Source: Nymphaea colorata (lineage: Eukaryota > Streptophyta > Magnoliopsida > Nymphaeales > Nymphaeaceae). Taken from it: a DNA stretch of 64,000 nt. Below are positions 1-13,130 of the stretch, one piece after another. The stretch covers positions 25,810,131 to 25,874,130 of the forward strand of contig NC_045140.1 in the NCBI RefSeq assembly GCF_008831285.2, given 5' to 3'. Position 1 is the first letter of the stretch. Every line of letters starts with the position of its first letter. The notes beneath the pieces were generated by a model that did no database searches, was not told where the DNA came from, and worked only from the letters and a program-made list of their open reading frames with translations. The translations under genes and the position numbers were made by a program.

Positions 1-137
1 TTGACTATCGTCCCATTATCTTTATTCTCTGTCGGGTTGTACATGGCAAAAGTCATGAATGTGTAGCCTCAGGTTAATTTTGTTCTGCATGGGTGACGGT
101 GGAAATGACAAAAACGGAAAATATCGTTCTCTCTTAA

Positions 138-346
138 GGGGCCTTTCATATATTCAGAATCATAGAATATTAGAATCAAAATACTAATTTTTTAAGAAAT
201 TAAAACTATTAAACAAACAAAGTATTTTTGTTTCTGAAATTAGGAAATTGAAACCTATGATTTTGATTCCATCCCAATTTGAGGAGGAATTATGATTTTG
301 AAATTTCCTTTCTTGAATCAAAATTCCAAACCATCAAATGCCCCCT
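138..346 (-). mobile_element. MITE, family M1 (copy 1)
   Basis: A roughly 209 bp AT-rich element with imperfect terminal inverted repeats. The left end begins GGGGCCTTTCATATA and the right end, read in reverse complement, begins GGGGGCATTTGATGG. Its reverse complement aligns along its length with the cores of the copies at about 26604-26774, 43911-44084 and 46122-46663 (shared blocks include GGAATTTTGATTC and TTTCCTAATTTC). The flank is TTA/TAA on the left and TTC on the right, so a PIF/Harbinger-type 3 bp duplication is possible but imperfect. No coding capacity. Confidence 0.6.
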
Positions 347-2275
347 TCATAGTGGGTTGGGTGCCCTTCCGATTGGAAATCCTTCTCCTGATCAACAAGG
401 AAACTAGAAATACTCTCTCTCAGGGCAAGGATATCACTTCCTCTTCCCTTTTCCAACCTTAAGTCATATTTGAAGACAAGTATCTTTCGTTAAGCATCTT
501 TTTGTTCTCATATTTTCGAGTATATTAGCAATAAATATCAGACATCAAAACCAGTGATGATGCATAAACTTTGAGTCTGTCCCCATCCAAACAACCCACC
601 AACTGGGTTTTCGAGACAAAACTAGATCGAACCATAATCTTTTTCTGTGTTCATCCGAAATTTCCTCGGAGAGATGCTGGGTGGTCACTTCTTGCTGGTG
701 CCAGAAAATTCCACCTTGAGCGATGATGGCAAGAGGAAGCCATAATGCTTTCTCCTGTGATAACTAGAATGATTTCCGTCTGGAAGTTTATCTTTTGCCT
801 GATTTCAGAAAGATCTTTTCTCAAAATTGATTGCACTGATCAAAGTCAGGGCTGACACTTGTCCCAAATAAGTGCATGAAGTTCAAGCAATTTCTGTCGT
901 ACCGTCATATGTTCTGTTTCCCCACCTCTTTCAAATGGTCATCTTCATGACTGTTGTTGGAATGAAAGGCGGGTTCAGCATAGTAGATTTCACCAACTCT
1001 TGAACAATATTCCTTTTAAGGAAACAATGGATATCTCGCCCCAAAAAAAAGATAAACTAAGATTACGGGTAAATAATATGGCTGGCCTTGAGAGCGATAA
1101 GTTGTTAGTCCCTGAGGGTTTTGCAAGTTTTGGTTGCACTATAGAGCCTATAGAACACCTTCCTCGTTTCAAGCATGCCATCAGCCGCCACACATTTTTT
1201 CGTTTTGTGAGCTTTGAGGAGACCAATCACTTTCCAAAACAATTACATATCCTATTTTAAAGTTTGGCTTTTTTGAACATCCAACTCCTTAATTTAGTTG
1301 ATGCAGTTATTTTAAAGCTTAGCTCGTATATAAGTTTATGAAGAATCTTAGAGAGACTTAATAAAAAGGGTTAAGTGATTGGTCGTTCCGATTTATAACT
1401 ATTTTGAAAGAGGAACTCAAGCTGCTAACGGGGTTGAGATCCACTAGATCAAGAGTTGGAGCCTGATATGGAGTTGGGTTAAGTTGTTACAATGGAATTG
1501 GAACTGAAGTTGTTAAGGGACGGGTTGGGATATGCCAAACAAGATCATGACAATTAGAATGCTGAGAAGGCTGGTCTTCAGTCATTTTTACTTGCAGACA
1601 TTACAGCATATAAGAAACATGGATAAGAAAAAAGTTGGGACAGAATGTGCACAACCCCAAACAGGTGGAAATCCTCAAGGATCGGCGTTGAGAGATCCCA
1701 CTCCAAGAGCTGGTTCTTCCTGGTGCAAAAGAATTCTCTTCTTTCGGAGTTTAATCCTTGTAAACCCATCGTTAATGGGCCACCTTCGTTCGTTGTTGAT
1801 TCACCATCCCACAAATCCAGCCACTAGTACCTCCGCATTAATGGGAAAACTTATTAAGCCAACACTAACCCTTGCGTTGTTTAGTGCTACCAGCTTTTGA
1901 TTTTGATAAGTTTCCATAGATTCTGGGCTTTTATTACCCAAGCTGATTATATGCATAGTCCTGTGGATAGGTCCACATGTACCAAGTGTTTGAATTGATG
2001 AAACTAAATATCCAAATAGAAAGTTTTGGGTATTTAGTGCCTGTGATTTTTGTTTCACATTCCATGTGTCCCATCTTGTTTGATTTGATGGAACTTTAGT
2101 TCCACGTTTATTTATGCATGAAACAAAAGTACCACATATTTGTAATATGCTTGGTTTTAGTTCCATGCATTATTGTTTTAACAAAAGCAAGAACAAAATC
2201 CGTTGTTCCCATTGCCAAATCTAGACTGTTCTTGCTGTTGGTTTCTTCCATTTTGTAGCTTTGTCTGCCTAGAAG

Positions 2276-2460
2276 CTAGAGGGGGAAGGGGGTGACGGTG
2301 AAGGGGAAGACTGTGAAGGAGAAGAGAGAAGAGGAAGGAGAAGGGAGACACGGTGAAGGAGAAGAAAGAAGGGGAAGGGAGAGACGGTGAAAGAGAAGAG
2401 GAAGGGGAAGGGGAGAGACGGACAAGGGAAGGGGAACGGAAGTTCCAACGGTAAAAAGAA
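2276..2460. repeat. Polypurine imperfect repeat
   Basis: About 185 bp made almost only of A and G on the plus strand, with recurring GGTGAAGGAGAAG-like units separated by GACGG or GACACGG. The long open frames across it are a composition effect. It could form H-DNA-like structures, but that is inference. Confidence 0.7.
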
Positions 2461-3545
2461 AAAAATTACCAGGAATAAAGTTCCACATTTAGGTGGAACC
2501 TTATTTTGGGTAATAAAGTTTCGTAACCCCTCAAAAAGTTCCGCACAAAAGTTCTCTGTTTGTTGAAAAATTAAACTTCTTAATAAATTTAACCTTTAGT
2601 TCAACTTTGATGGTACAATTCTATCAATTCAAATGAGTTATCACGAGTGTACAGGCTGTGAACATAACAATGTCCCATTGTTACTACCATGTGGCCAATG
2701 GGTGTTGGAAAAGCCGCCCTGCGGTGGCACCTTTCAACGGCCTACATGCTATTTAATTTTCAATAAATTCTCGTGTTTTATGCATTTTTTTCTTTTTATT
2801 TATAAAATCATATTGAATAAAAATATAAATATGAGTTTTTGGTGGGGTACTCATTTAAAGAATTTCATATTCAATAAGGCACTCATATATATAACAAAAC
2901 TGATAGTTGAAGATGCTAATGTAAAAATTAAAAAAAACAAAAAAACATAGCCTAGTGTAGGCTAGGCAACTCTCATGTCAGCCCAGCCCACATAGGACTC
3001 CACCACTGCTTTTTTCTAGAGAATACGTGGTTCGATGGGTTCTACAAAATGCCGCAGAACGTCCCACCCAAATACTTTGTTGTTAATAAGAATAGTGATG
3101 GAAACTATTGGGCTAAAGGGACTCTTATCTTATCTCATTTTGATTGGTTATGATCCAGCTACCAATCAAGGAAACGCTTCAAATTCCGAAGAGTTAAATA
3201 CAGTGGAAATTGGAATTTAAGTCCAAAACCCAACCCATCTTAACAGAAAATGTGACAAAAATTCCCCTACCGGTTGAGTCCATTTGCAACCTACTCGAAG
3301 CTATCCATGGGCGGCTTATGATCTCGATTCCCAGTCTTATCAAGGACTTTATGCCACCGTCACGTGTAGTTTTCTTCTTTGACAGGTCATGTTTGCAACC
3401 AGGAACAAGCAAAAAAAGAGTGGAGTCCATATGTGAAGAGCCTGTACTTTGTCCCCTTCCAGAGAGCTCTTATGTATGATCTTATTGCCGTCCTTTCAAC
3501 TAACGTCCCTTAAGCAATCACTAGCAACAGCAATATTCACGTCCC

Positions 3546-4106
3546 ATGGAACTAGATAGGCCTTCATTGTGGCTCTTGTTCTTCCTTCTCTTCTGCATGA
3601 GTGACCCAATTTCAGCAAATGCGGAGGATAAAAAGTTGCCTTCATCGCCCGCAAATCTCGAGGAACTCGAGTTTCTTAAAGGTAAGGTTAACATTTTAAG
3701 CATAAGATTCTCGACCCGGCCTGCAACACATTTGCTTTCATTGTTCCAAGAAGAAAGCGAAGAAAAGTTTTCAAGCTTCTCCTCTTAAATGAGCTATACC
3801 TTTCAGGAACTTGATTAATTTCGAAAATTTGTTGCAGGTCTCCTGGATTACAAGGCAGGGGTGGGCTTCGGATGTGAGCGACTGCGGAAAGAGCAGAAAC
3901 ACATGAAAGGTGGGTATGTGGGCAGGATTTTGAAAGGGGGGGCGGGACATGGGAAACAAGCGGCTTCTGGAAGAGGTTATAGACGTCCACCGACTAAAAG
4001 TACCAGTAGCGCAACCTCCTTCCGGCTTTCCGGCACCTTCTTCCCACCACCGTTGCTGAAAGATTTATTCTCTCTTTGTCTCGTCGTTTTTCTCTTTCCA
4101 CTGTAG
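3546..4106 (+). CDS. Candidate small secreted protein, two exons
   Basis: I propose exon 1 at 3546-3681 and exon 2 at 3838-4106, joined in phase 1, giving 134 aa ending at TAG 4104-4106. The donor is G/GTAAGG at 3682 and the acceptor is TTTGTTGCAG ending at 3837. Residues 1-24 form a clear signal peptide: an acidic/basic start, then a leucine/phenylalanine-rich core ending near SANA. The mature part has an acidic segment (NLEELEFLKG), then a glycine- and lysine-rich basic segment (GYVGRILKGG, GRGYRRPP). The carboxyl end is hydrophobic and may be intron read-through rather than protein. The plausible splice signals and clean signal peptide support a real gene. I do not recognise the family, and a secreted peptide precursor or a longer gene with more exons are both possible. 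Confidence 0.45.
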
Positions 4107-6234
4107 TAATGACTAAAGAGAGAGGGAGAGGGAGAGGGAGCCGGGTTGATGGGTATACCCACCAAGAGAGAAACTAGCTAGACATGCAGTGCAATTAATC
4201 AGACCAGTTATTTTTACCCCGAAAAGAAAAATCTGATCCCAAAAAAATGCATTACTCCCATGAAGATAGTTCCTACATGAAGCCGTTGGTACAGTTTTTT
4301 TTCCTATCATAGAGTCCTGTATAATAAAGTTAGATAATTGATAAAAGTATTTTCCAATTGGGTACTTAAGAAGAGAGCCGAACTTGCAAAATGGGAATTT
4401 AAAAGAGAAGAGGGAGAGAGATATGGGGCTTGCAAGATGGAAGAATCGTCGTCTACATGTATATAAAATAAAAATGTCGTGTTGATTATTGAGTTTTTGC
4501 TCGACATTAAATCCTCATTGTTTTTTTCACAAAGAGAATGAAAGATCCAAACGCTTTAAGAGGAGCCAACTCTTTCTCAAGTTCATTTTGACCCAAGTGT
4601 CATTGTAGTTTAACTGGAACAGAAGGTTTAATTGAAAATTGATTACAAGCCGCAAATCAGTTTTCCTGTTTTTTTTGAATGACAGAAATTATTCTGGTAG
4701 GAGACCCAGAGATGCTTAACCTTCTCAAACTCCATTCTTCCCAACAATACCGACTTTCAAGAATATTGAAACTTTTGCCGACTTTCAAGAATATTGGAAC
4801 TTTTGCCTGGACGGTACAGAGATTCGGCGCCAACAAGAAGTCGTAATGAGGTTTGAATCAATGATCGGATACCCACCGATCTAGCCCTCCAAAGTTGTGA
4901 CAATCCCTTTATGTTCTTGCTTTTATTTTCTTGATTCAACCAACAATACTTCCTGAGGAAAGATGCAGGATATGATCACCATAGCCTCCCAGATAAGATC
5001 ACTGAAGCCCCCTAAGTGGGCGTCTATCTGGACCACCAAGTTCTAACGGGAACCGACCCATTGATGACAGTATCAAGAGTATCTGCTGTTGCTTTCCAGA
5101 TTGTGAAGATTACGTATTTGGGGTAGAAAGAGAGAAAGAGGGAGAGGCTCCAATAAAATCAACAGATACTCCACACAATACCCAATATGAAAGGAGAACG
5201 AATCCGTTCTGCTTTGGAAAATGCGGGTAGCTTCCGGAGAAAAAATCTCAGACAGGGCTCATCTTTAATATATTTTCATAAGATTCGCACCTGACACATA
5301 GTTGTGACCGCCATGTTTCGGAGAGAGATGTTTTGATCAGTAGTGCTTACAATTTCCAAAATCAGCAGAGCATGTGATGCATCAAAAAATTTATGGTCCA
5401 ACCAGGTTGTAAATGAATAGTAGCAGCATTCAAGCAACTGACAGCTAATTACCAATTACAAGCTCCATTACCGCCTTATGAGCAGCAGCATTTAGCTGCT
5501 CGGCTCCTGTTGTCTGCAACGAAGTCAATAAAAATAGCAGCTGAAACCAAGGAGACAAAAAAATACATGCCGCCGGCTAATCGCTGCTCTGCCCTTCTCA
5601 GACACATGTTGATTAAGCAAATCAATGGTCTTTTTAATGCAGCTGAACAATGGACTTGTGCCAAATAGATGCAAGCCCAGCTCAAAATTCTTCCTCAACA
5701 AGTCCTCCAAATTCAGGACTTCATGGAACACATGCAAATATAACTCTTCGTGCAACTTTCCTCTAAAAGAGTAACAAAATCGAATAATGAACTCAGCCAA
5801 GCCAAGAATCTAATGTAGATTGAAGTGTATTGGGACTTTATGCAGCAAAACATTGAGCGCAGAAAAAAAAAAGAACCCAAGCTTATGCGTACAAAAAATT
5901 GAGAAAGAATGAAACAGGAAATAAGACCATTGTATTAAACTTGAAGTTCAACTCAAGCACTCCCAGAATTTGCAGCATCTCAAGGGAGAAAAACTGAAGC
6001 ACCTTCTTTTTCCTTTTCCAAATTGGAGAACTGCCTCGTAAATCTCGAGAAATATACAACTCATAAAAATTAACCGTCACCACAGGTAGGCTAAATTATG
6101 ATTGTAACACAAGTTTCTTGCCTCAGATAAACGAGGAAAATGAAAAATAGAAAGAAAACAAAATTCATGCTCGTCTAAGTTACAAGGCCGTACAAGGGGA
6201 GAGAGCGCAGTAAACATATTTAACCACCGGGGTT
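4107..6234. other. Intergenic region downstream of eIF(iso)4G
   Basis: It holds a tandem duplication of about 30 bp at 4750-4807 (CCGACTTTCAAGAATATTG twice) and scattered short minus-strand frames, for example 5525-5800, with no recognisable motif. The first few hundred bases below 6235 must include the 3' UTR of eIF(iso)4G, whose end I could not fix. Nothing else is supported. Confidence 0.5.
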
Positions 6235-9200
6235 CTATGACAGAAGACGCTCACATGCTTCTGCATCTGCTCCCTGTGACCCTAGAATACCTTGTCCTGC
6301 CACACTCGATTTGATCCACGTCATTGCGGCATCAAACACCAGTTTCCGGTAAAATGTGTCCTCGATATTCTGCAGGGTTTCTCGAAGAAAGTTAAAATCT
6401 AATATACCAGCTACAATAAGCCTTCCAATTACCTCGCCAAAATTGCTGGGAGCCTTAGGTGCATCTAAGGCTATATCATCCAATAGTGATCCATACTGAA
6501 GACACCCAGCACCAAGATCTTGCACGGTTAATGCCTTCTTTGTGATTAAGAACTCGAGGAGCTTTGAAATAGGTTCTACGCATGGTGGGCTCTTATCAAA
6601 TGCCAGGGCGATTGCTTCTTTTACGAACTCCGGGAGATAATCAGGACTCGTCAATTCTTCAACACATTGCAGTGCTTCATTGAGATCACGGATGCTGAAG
6701 TATTCTTCTACTAGATTGATGGTCTTCCTCTTCAAATCAGCAGGTTTTTGTATCGTGGTAGGCAATGGTTTATCAGGTATTTGGGAAACACGAGGTTCAG
6801 CTTGCTTTGAAAATAGAGGTGTATTAACGGGCCTTGTGGGTCCTGGATACTGGTTCGGTGGTGGAGCTGTAGGACCACTGCCCTGCAAGAGCGCACTGGT
6901 CTTCCCAGATATAAGGCCACCGCTCCCTTGTGGTAATAACCTTGAATTAACTGATGCTTGCTTTCCAACAGCTGAGGAGGACAGACGATTGCCAGTGGCA
7001 CCACCTGGCTGCATTGAGCTAAGATCGGATTTTGGCATTGACCGGCTACGAGCAACTTCCCAGTTTTCATTATCAAGTCCAGGCATTCCAGGCATCTTCC
7101 TGGTTCCAGGCATCCCAGGCATCAGGCCACCAGCACCAGGCCGATTGATTGGAAAGCTAACTGGGCTGGCTCCACCCACGGCAGCTGTGACACGGCTGGC
7201 TGTTCCTGGTCGCAAACCAAGGTTCTTTTCTGCTTCTGAATGAATTTCACTGATAGTTTTTGCCTTCACCTGTAGACACATTAGCTTGCTACGTTCAAAT
7301 TTTGAATGTGTTTGTCAAGAAAATTAAAAAGCCACATGAAAGAGCATGGGGGCAAGAAATTACCCCCATTAACAAGTTAAAACCAATTTATCAGTCGCCT
7401 CTATGTCAATTTTCAGTTCTTACCTCTTCTCGCCTAGGAACCCAATTGTTGGCTCGTAGATCCAGAATATCACGCAATAGGAACCTCAATCTTGGAGCTA
7501 GCTGATGATTTTTAGACAGCTCTTTTAGCCGGCTGAAGTACATGTCATTAATTTTGCGAGACTTTGCACCTTCATCAAGCTGCTTGCCTATGATGGAAAA
7601 GAATTGGCAGATAGCCTCAACATTGTCTTCATCTGGGCAAGATTTTGGATCATGTCCCAACAGTTCCTGTTGCCAAAAGCTCCTGTTACTAAACTTAACA
7701 TGCCTCAGCTAACTGCTTGAAGAGAGGGTATATTTTTTCACTTACCTGAACAATATGATGAACAATCTTCTCAGGCACCATCTTCTGCTTCAAGAGCTCA
7801 CCAATGAGCCGGATGTTACCAAGAGTTCTTAGCTTCACAATCCTTTCCTTGTCCTTGCGTTCCAATTCCTGTTCTGCTCCAGTCATTTGCTTAATTTCAG
7901 CTCGCAACTTGTCAGAATTTTCAAATGCCTCCTGGCAGATATTTAAGAGGACCCGCTTAAATGTGATTTCTTTGCCATCAGGTTCATCCGAGGGAAAGGG
8001 TGGGAGCTTTGTGTTCAGATCAGAACACAATAATGCATACATAGGGCAAAAGGTAGGCTCAAGTACTGCCTTTTCAAATATCAACGAGATAACACCCTGT
8101 GCAGAAACAGCAAACAATTTCTTAAATTCAATGGACAATGTGCAAGAATACTTGCCATTTTGGCACAAAAACTTTAGGAGCATTCAAAAAACCTTGAGAA
8201 TGTCAGCTGATGTGATTCCAGAATCAATAAGCTGGCCTTTAAGAAGATCAAATTTTTCAGGTGTCAGCTTGTTGAGTATCCTACAATCAATAAGCCAATC
8301 ACAGACAACCCATGCGATAATCAGGAAAGATGGTCTAGAATGTTGTTATCCTTACTGCACTGAAAATTACCATGCAGTATCCAAATGAAATAAATGTGTG
8401 AAGTCATCATTTAAGCACAACTTGTTTTATTAAGAAAACATCTGCATAGATGATATATTGTCCTTCTAACCACCACAAGATGGCTTCAAAATCTCCAAAT
8501 TTAAAGACAGACGACAAATGCAAACATTGGAAGTTTTACCCTTTAACTGTCTTCAAAACACGATCTTTTTCTGACAAATTTCCTCGACGTGCTGACCAGG
8601 GAACTTCAGCCTTGATAAGAGCAGGGGTTGGTCCCACCTACAGATGACCATGGAAAGTAAGTCAGTCATCTGAAGAAAAGGAAAATCTATAAGACATTGC
8701 TCCTGCAAGGATGCTCCCTAAGCAAATAAACTTTCAAGAAAATATAAGTGGCCAGATTATTCAACCTTGGTCCATTTTCCCTCATTAGAACATCAAATAG
8801 AATAACCCAAATTTAACCAAATAAATTATAAAATTGGAACCATTTCACATTCAAATTCAAACTGTTATGGTTGTGTGTGCATGAGAGAAAGAGAGAGCGA
8901 GAGAGAGAGAGAGAGAGACCTGTGAAACTTGAATTCTGGAAGAGAACTGAGAACTCAACTGATCTGCACGGTTTGACTGAAAAGAATTTTGTTCTAATGC
9001 CCTTGAATTTGATATGTAGGAATCTGATTCTGTTCTTTTGCTAGAATATTCTTTGCTATCACGAATCGTATCCCAAGATCTTTCTTCTCCAGAAGCAGGA
9101 ACTTGTGCTGCCCGACCACGCCAATCACGGTTGTCTGGCTCAGAATAACGACCTTGTGGTTGACTCTGTGACTGTACCAACAATAAAGGGTACAGAGGTT

Positions 9201-12200
9201 AGAAAATTCTGCATAGGCCACGATTAAGTAGGAATGCTAAAGAAGGACGAAGACAAAGAGAAAAGGAAATATAGTTGCATAAACAATACAATAAGGTTGG
9301 ACATGATATCAGTAAGAAACAGATATATCTGATAGAATGATATAAAAAAAGGAAAAAAAAACAAACAAACACCTGAAACAACAAAGTTACCTACATTAGC
9401 ATCTGTGCGACCCCAACTCTGGTCATCACCAAATATTTCAGATTCAATCTCTTGCTTGATCTTCATAACATCCTCAGGAGGCTGAACAGCCTAGAGCCAA
9501 TGGAGAGAAAAAGTGTCACACAATAAGTTTCCACTTAAAATCTCAAGGACATGAAATAGAAATCCTATCACAAGTAATAACTCAAAAAGAACAAAAATAA
9601 ACGAAAGCATTAGAAGAGCTCTACATTTTCCAGAAGGTTAATTGCAAGAACTTAACCAAGAGAAACTAGAAGTTTGGAAAACTGCAGGCTTTTAACAGCA
9701 TGCCATAAAAGTCGAACATGCAAATCCAAATTGCTCCAGGATAACAGTGAGTAGCATAGACAAATTTGGTTCTCACTTCTCGGTAAGATAGTTGAGCATA
9801 TTCAATAACTACAATAAATGAAATTAAAAAAGAAATTTAGGGAAATAACAAATACCTCCCTGAGCTGCAACAATTGATCTCGTGTATATCTGACATGCTC
9901 ATGCCCCTCAAGCTGCATCTCTCCAGTCTTCAATACAAATAAGAACATCAGGCATGCCCAAAAAATTTTTACTCAAGATTCTACGGAAAACTTAGAAACA
10001 GGCCTACTGCCGAAGTATGAAGCAATACAGAACCAGCACAATCTAATTTTTGCCAGGTGAAAAAGGAGAACTTGAGAAATCTGATGGCAAAGCTTGAAGA
10101 CCTCTTTTCTTTTGTACAACTAAACTAAATTCAGATATTTGAATGCAAGCACAAGCATCTAAAATACAGGTTTTGCTAAATAAATGTTGACACCAAAGGG
10201 TGGAATCAACAGAATAGAAGCCATCACCAGCCAGAAGTCCAAGGGTAGAACAGCCAGAATATGAAACATAAACCATAAAAATTATATAGTTTCTTCAACA
10301 GACAGAATGCCAAGAATGTTTCTTTTATAAATATAATGAAAGAAGATGGCCATTTTAAACAGCACGATTATATCAAAGATTAGGATCAAAATAGCAGAAG
10401 AACAAGATACATTACGGTTCCCAAAATCAGTGTCCTGGGCATAGGTTGCACAACTATAGAGAGCAAGGGCTACCATGTTGCTTCCTCATGGTAAGCCATT
10501 AGCAACTTATACCAAGCTAAAAATCATTAATGCACGTAAAATCCTTAAGTGGACATCACAAATTTGTAATGTGATAATAAGACCAGGTTTTAAAAGCTGC
10601 TGGAAATTACGCTCATTTGAAGCAAAACACTCTTCAACGACTAAGGAAGTAACGCACAGCTTTACTTGTTTCCGCTTTTTACTTTGTCTCTTATTAAAAC
10701 AGTTCCAGCCTTCAAAACATGCTAGACAAACATAGAGGACTTGACAATAACTCAATAAGACATATTAAATAATTTAAACTGCTACAAAAAAATACCAAAT
10801 AAGCTTTATATAGATTTGAGAAAAGACAGTCAAAGAAGATAAGTACGTTGGCACCAACACTCGACATACATAGATAAATCCTATAAAGCAAGTCGACAGA
10901 ATTCAAGTATTCAACACTCTTACATAGTTATTGTGTATGCATGCAGTAGTCACATGATACTGAGAGAAAAATGTCAATAGAGGCTGAAGCCAGACATCAT
11001 GGTACCACAAACTTGACATTAGAAGTTTGGGAGGCTAAATAGAGGACAATCATAAGGACCAACTTGGTCACCATATGTAAGATGATACTAAACTAAACCT
11101 CAAAGCGGAAACATACGTTGCTTATAAGCATGACGATCCTTTCATAAATGAAATAAGGGGACTTTACAAGGATATACATTGGCAGCTAAACTTTGTCTCC
11201 TTTTTCTGCAAGTCATGTTGAAATTTATAGAGATGGTTAAGAACCGCACAACAAAAAATGGTTCCAACAAGTAACATGCGAAGAGGCCTTGAAGATGAAA
11301 CCAGAGGTCAAGGAAGAACAAGTTCGAACTTCAAACAGAACATGAACTTTGAATCGCTAAAAACTGTCAGTAACTGTTGAGGTATGGGTTATGGAATAAT
11401 GTTGCAGCTAGTCTCATAGACAAGCACACCAGGGCCAAGGAATATCTGATTGTCAAACTTCAGAATGAAGACATTAATGATCAAAGAAGAAGAAGTAGCT
11501 AAATTTGACTTTGTAAACAATGGAGTAGGATTTACAAGCCAGTGGCGATCAAACCCCCAAGTGAAGTACATAGAGAACTGCAAGAACGGCTCATAAAATG
11601 CAATAGATCGTTGACCACGACAAAGTCACCAGAAACGCATCTCCAAACCCCCCCTCCTTTTCTTTTTCGTTTTCCTATCATGAATGTGATTGCTTACAAT
11701 ATTTAGGCCTCGGCAACTTGATAAGGTTGTCCTTCAACTTCAACATGTAATCAATGCACGTTCAGGATACTTCAATGTCAAGCAACAACATTCCCGAACC
11801 AGCAAATTATAGGGAGACAACGATTACCCAGTTCGCTTCTAATTCGCATTGACACTGTTCTCCTCCTCTTTTTTCAATGATAGCATCCGTATCAATGTTT
11901 TAATAGTGCAACACTAATGCTGCAAGCACCGTACAAGACTTGCAGAAAGTCTTCAAAGTTAGACGAGGCACCGAAGCTTCATCAAACAGCAGATAGAATT
12001 GACACATGAGTTTGATGTGTATCAAATATTAATCACAAGCATAATTCCAACTTGTTCAAGATATTGTGAAGACAAACGGCTAAGTCTTCAATAACACAAA
12101 TACCATGCACATGAATGGAACAAAGAAGTTCCTTTTTCAGTAACAGCGACATAAACAACAATGAGAAATCCATCTAACTAATCACAGAAACGCGAAAGGC

Positions 12201-12907
12201 ACGATATGGGAACAACATAACACTTTAAGAGGTCAATTTTCTTTCTCTTCGAGTAACTAATTCCAACAAAATTCACGTAAGCATCCAAGAATTGTTCAAA
12301 CAAGGATCAAGATTTTGCAACACGCCAGGAAGCACAACCCCCGATTGAATAGACAAACAAACTGAGATAGGAACTCAATAACGTAAACAAGCGCCATAAA
12401 CTGCAGAAACAAGAAGCGCAACAAGGTAAGAAGGACGAGAAGACACAGAAAAGGAAGTCGTAGCCAAAAGAAAAACGCTCTTAAACCGTTACTCAAAACA
12501 AATGATAGGAAAGCCAGGGGATCATCAACAGAACCAAGCCGAGGGCAAAATACAGATAAAGAAATTTCGTCGGCCACATACGTTTCCCCATCGAAACCAG
12601 GAAAAGATCCAACCTTTGAGCAGGAAAACAAACAGAAAACAAGAAATAAAGAAAGAACGAAACCGAACTCTAGCTCCTAGGAGGCTCCCTAGGGAACAGA
12701 ACCGACCTTGAATGAGCCGAAAGCAAAGCCGCCGCCACCGCCTGAACCTCCATGGGGCCGTAGAGATGGCAGATCGGAGGAGGCAGACGAGGGGATCCCC
12801 GAACCGGAATTTCCAGGTGCCGAGTCGAAACGAGGACCAAAAAATCGTCCCCGAGTTCCGCCACCACCGCCTGGCCTCAAGCTGAGCACCGTCTGATCCG
12901 CCTGCAT
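6235..12907 (-). CDS. EIF(ISO)4G: Eukaryotic initiation factor eIF(iso)4G
   Basis: Plant-specific cap-complex scaffold that binds eIF(iso)4E, eIF4A and eIF3 in cytoplasmic translation initiation. Nine exons in transcript order: 12707-12907, 9856-9927, 9395-9490, 8920-9171, 8540-8637, 8193-8280, 7746-8096, 7424-7666, 6235-7269. They join in frame to 811 aa, close to the family's usual 750-800. Start [14 protein letters not shown] and the [12 protein letters not shown] block are typical of the family. Residues 81-87 (YTRDQLL) are the 4E-binding motif YxxxxL-phi. MIF4G spans about 208-445 ([51 protein letters not shown]). A Pro/Gly/Ser linker with MPGMPG repeats covers about 500-640, and MA3 runs about 648-762 ([20 protein letters not shown]). 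Most introns are GT-AG; the donor after exon 6 is the weak AAG/GTTTTT, and exon 3 uses AAT/GTAGGT because that alone keeps frame. Intron 1 is 2779 bp. Confidence 0.95.
9928..12706 (-). other. First intron of eIF(iso)4G
   Basis: A 2.8 kb intron bounded by donor AAG/GTCGGT (minus strand, 12706) and acceptor ATTGAAG/ACTGG (9928). The short frames inside it on both strands show no domains. I see no transposon ends or tandem repeats of note. A long first intron in a housekeeping gene often carries expression-enhancing sequence, but that is inference only. Confidence 0.8.
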
Positions 12908-13130
12908 AACTCTGTGCGTCCCGCCCGAGCGCGTTAGTTCAGGACCGATTTGTCGCCGGAGAAACGGCGATAAAGATGAACAAAGAGAGAAAAAGGGAGG
13001 GAAGATGAGGATGAGAGGGATGGCAGCACACGCCTTCTCTCTCTCCAGCAGCTGCCAGGAGAAGGGGAGAGAAAAAGGGAGAGAGAGAGGAAGAAGAAGA
13101 GGAGGAAAAAAACCCTTTCCAGGACACCGG
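12908..13130 (-). promoter_or_regulatory. Pyrimidine-rich 5' leader / proximal promoter of eIF(iso)4G
   Basis: Upstream of the ATG at 12905-12907 the minus strand is CT-rich: the plus strand shows GAGAGAAAAAGGGAGAGAGA-like runs at 13059-13110. CT-rich leaders are common in plant housekeeping and translation genes. I find no clear TATA box, which would fit a TATA-less, Y-patch-type promoter. The transcription start is not determined. Confidence 0.45.

Larger units (their letters stand above)
1..3545. other. Intergenic region, no convincing gene
   Basis: No reading frame here has recognisable domains, and every frame is short and overlapped by others. It contains a MITE at 138-346 and a purine-rich imperfect repeat at 2276-2460. 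An AT-rich stretch runs at 2760-2950. A pair of overlapping opposite-strand frames lies at 990-1260, with no family I recognise. Parts may be decayed transposon sequence, but I could not find reverse transcriptase or transposase motifs. Confidence 0.5.

Noticed and set aside
2276..2488. Minus-strand frame rich in Pro/Leu/Ser
   Set aside because: Produced by the polypurine repeat; no stops because of composition, no family resemblance.
6680..7243. 187-codon plus-strand frame
   Set aside because: Antisense shadow of the Pro/Gly/Ser linker in the last eIF(iso)4G exon.
7804..8388. 194-codon plus-strand frame
   Set aside because: Antisense of the MIF4G exons and introns of eIF(iso)4G; the minus strand is unmistakably coding.
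12296..12631. 111-codon minus-strand frame in the first intron of eIF(iso)4G
   Set aside because: Starts inside the intron, reads hydrophobic low-complexity residues, and skipping it gives a perfect family match.
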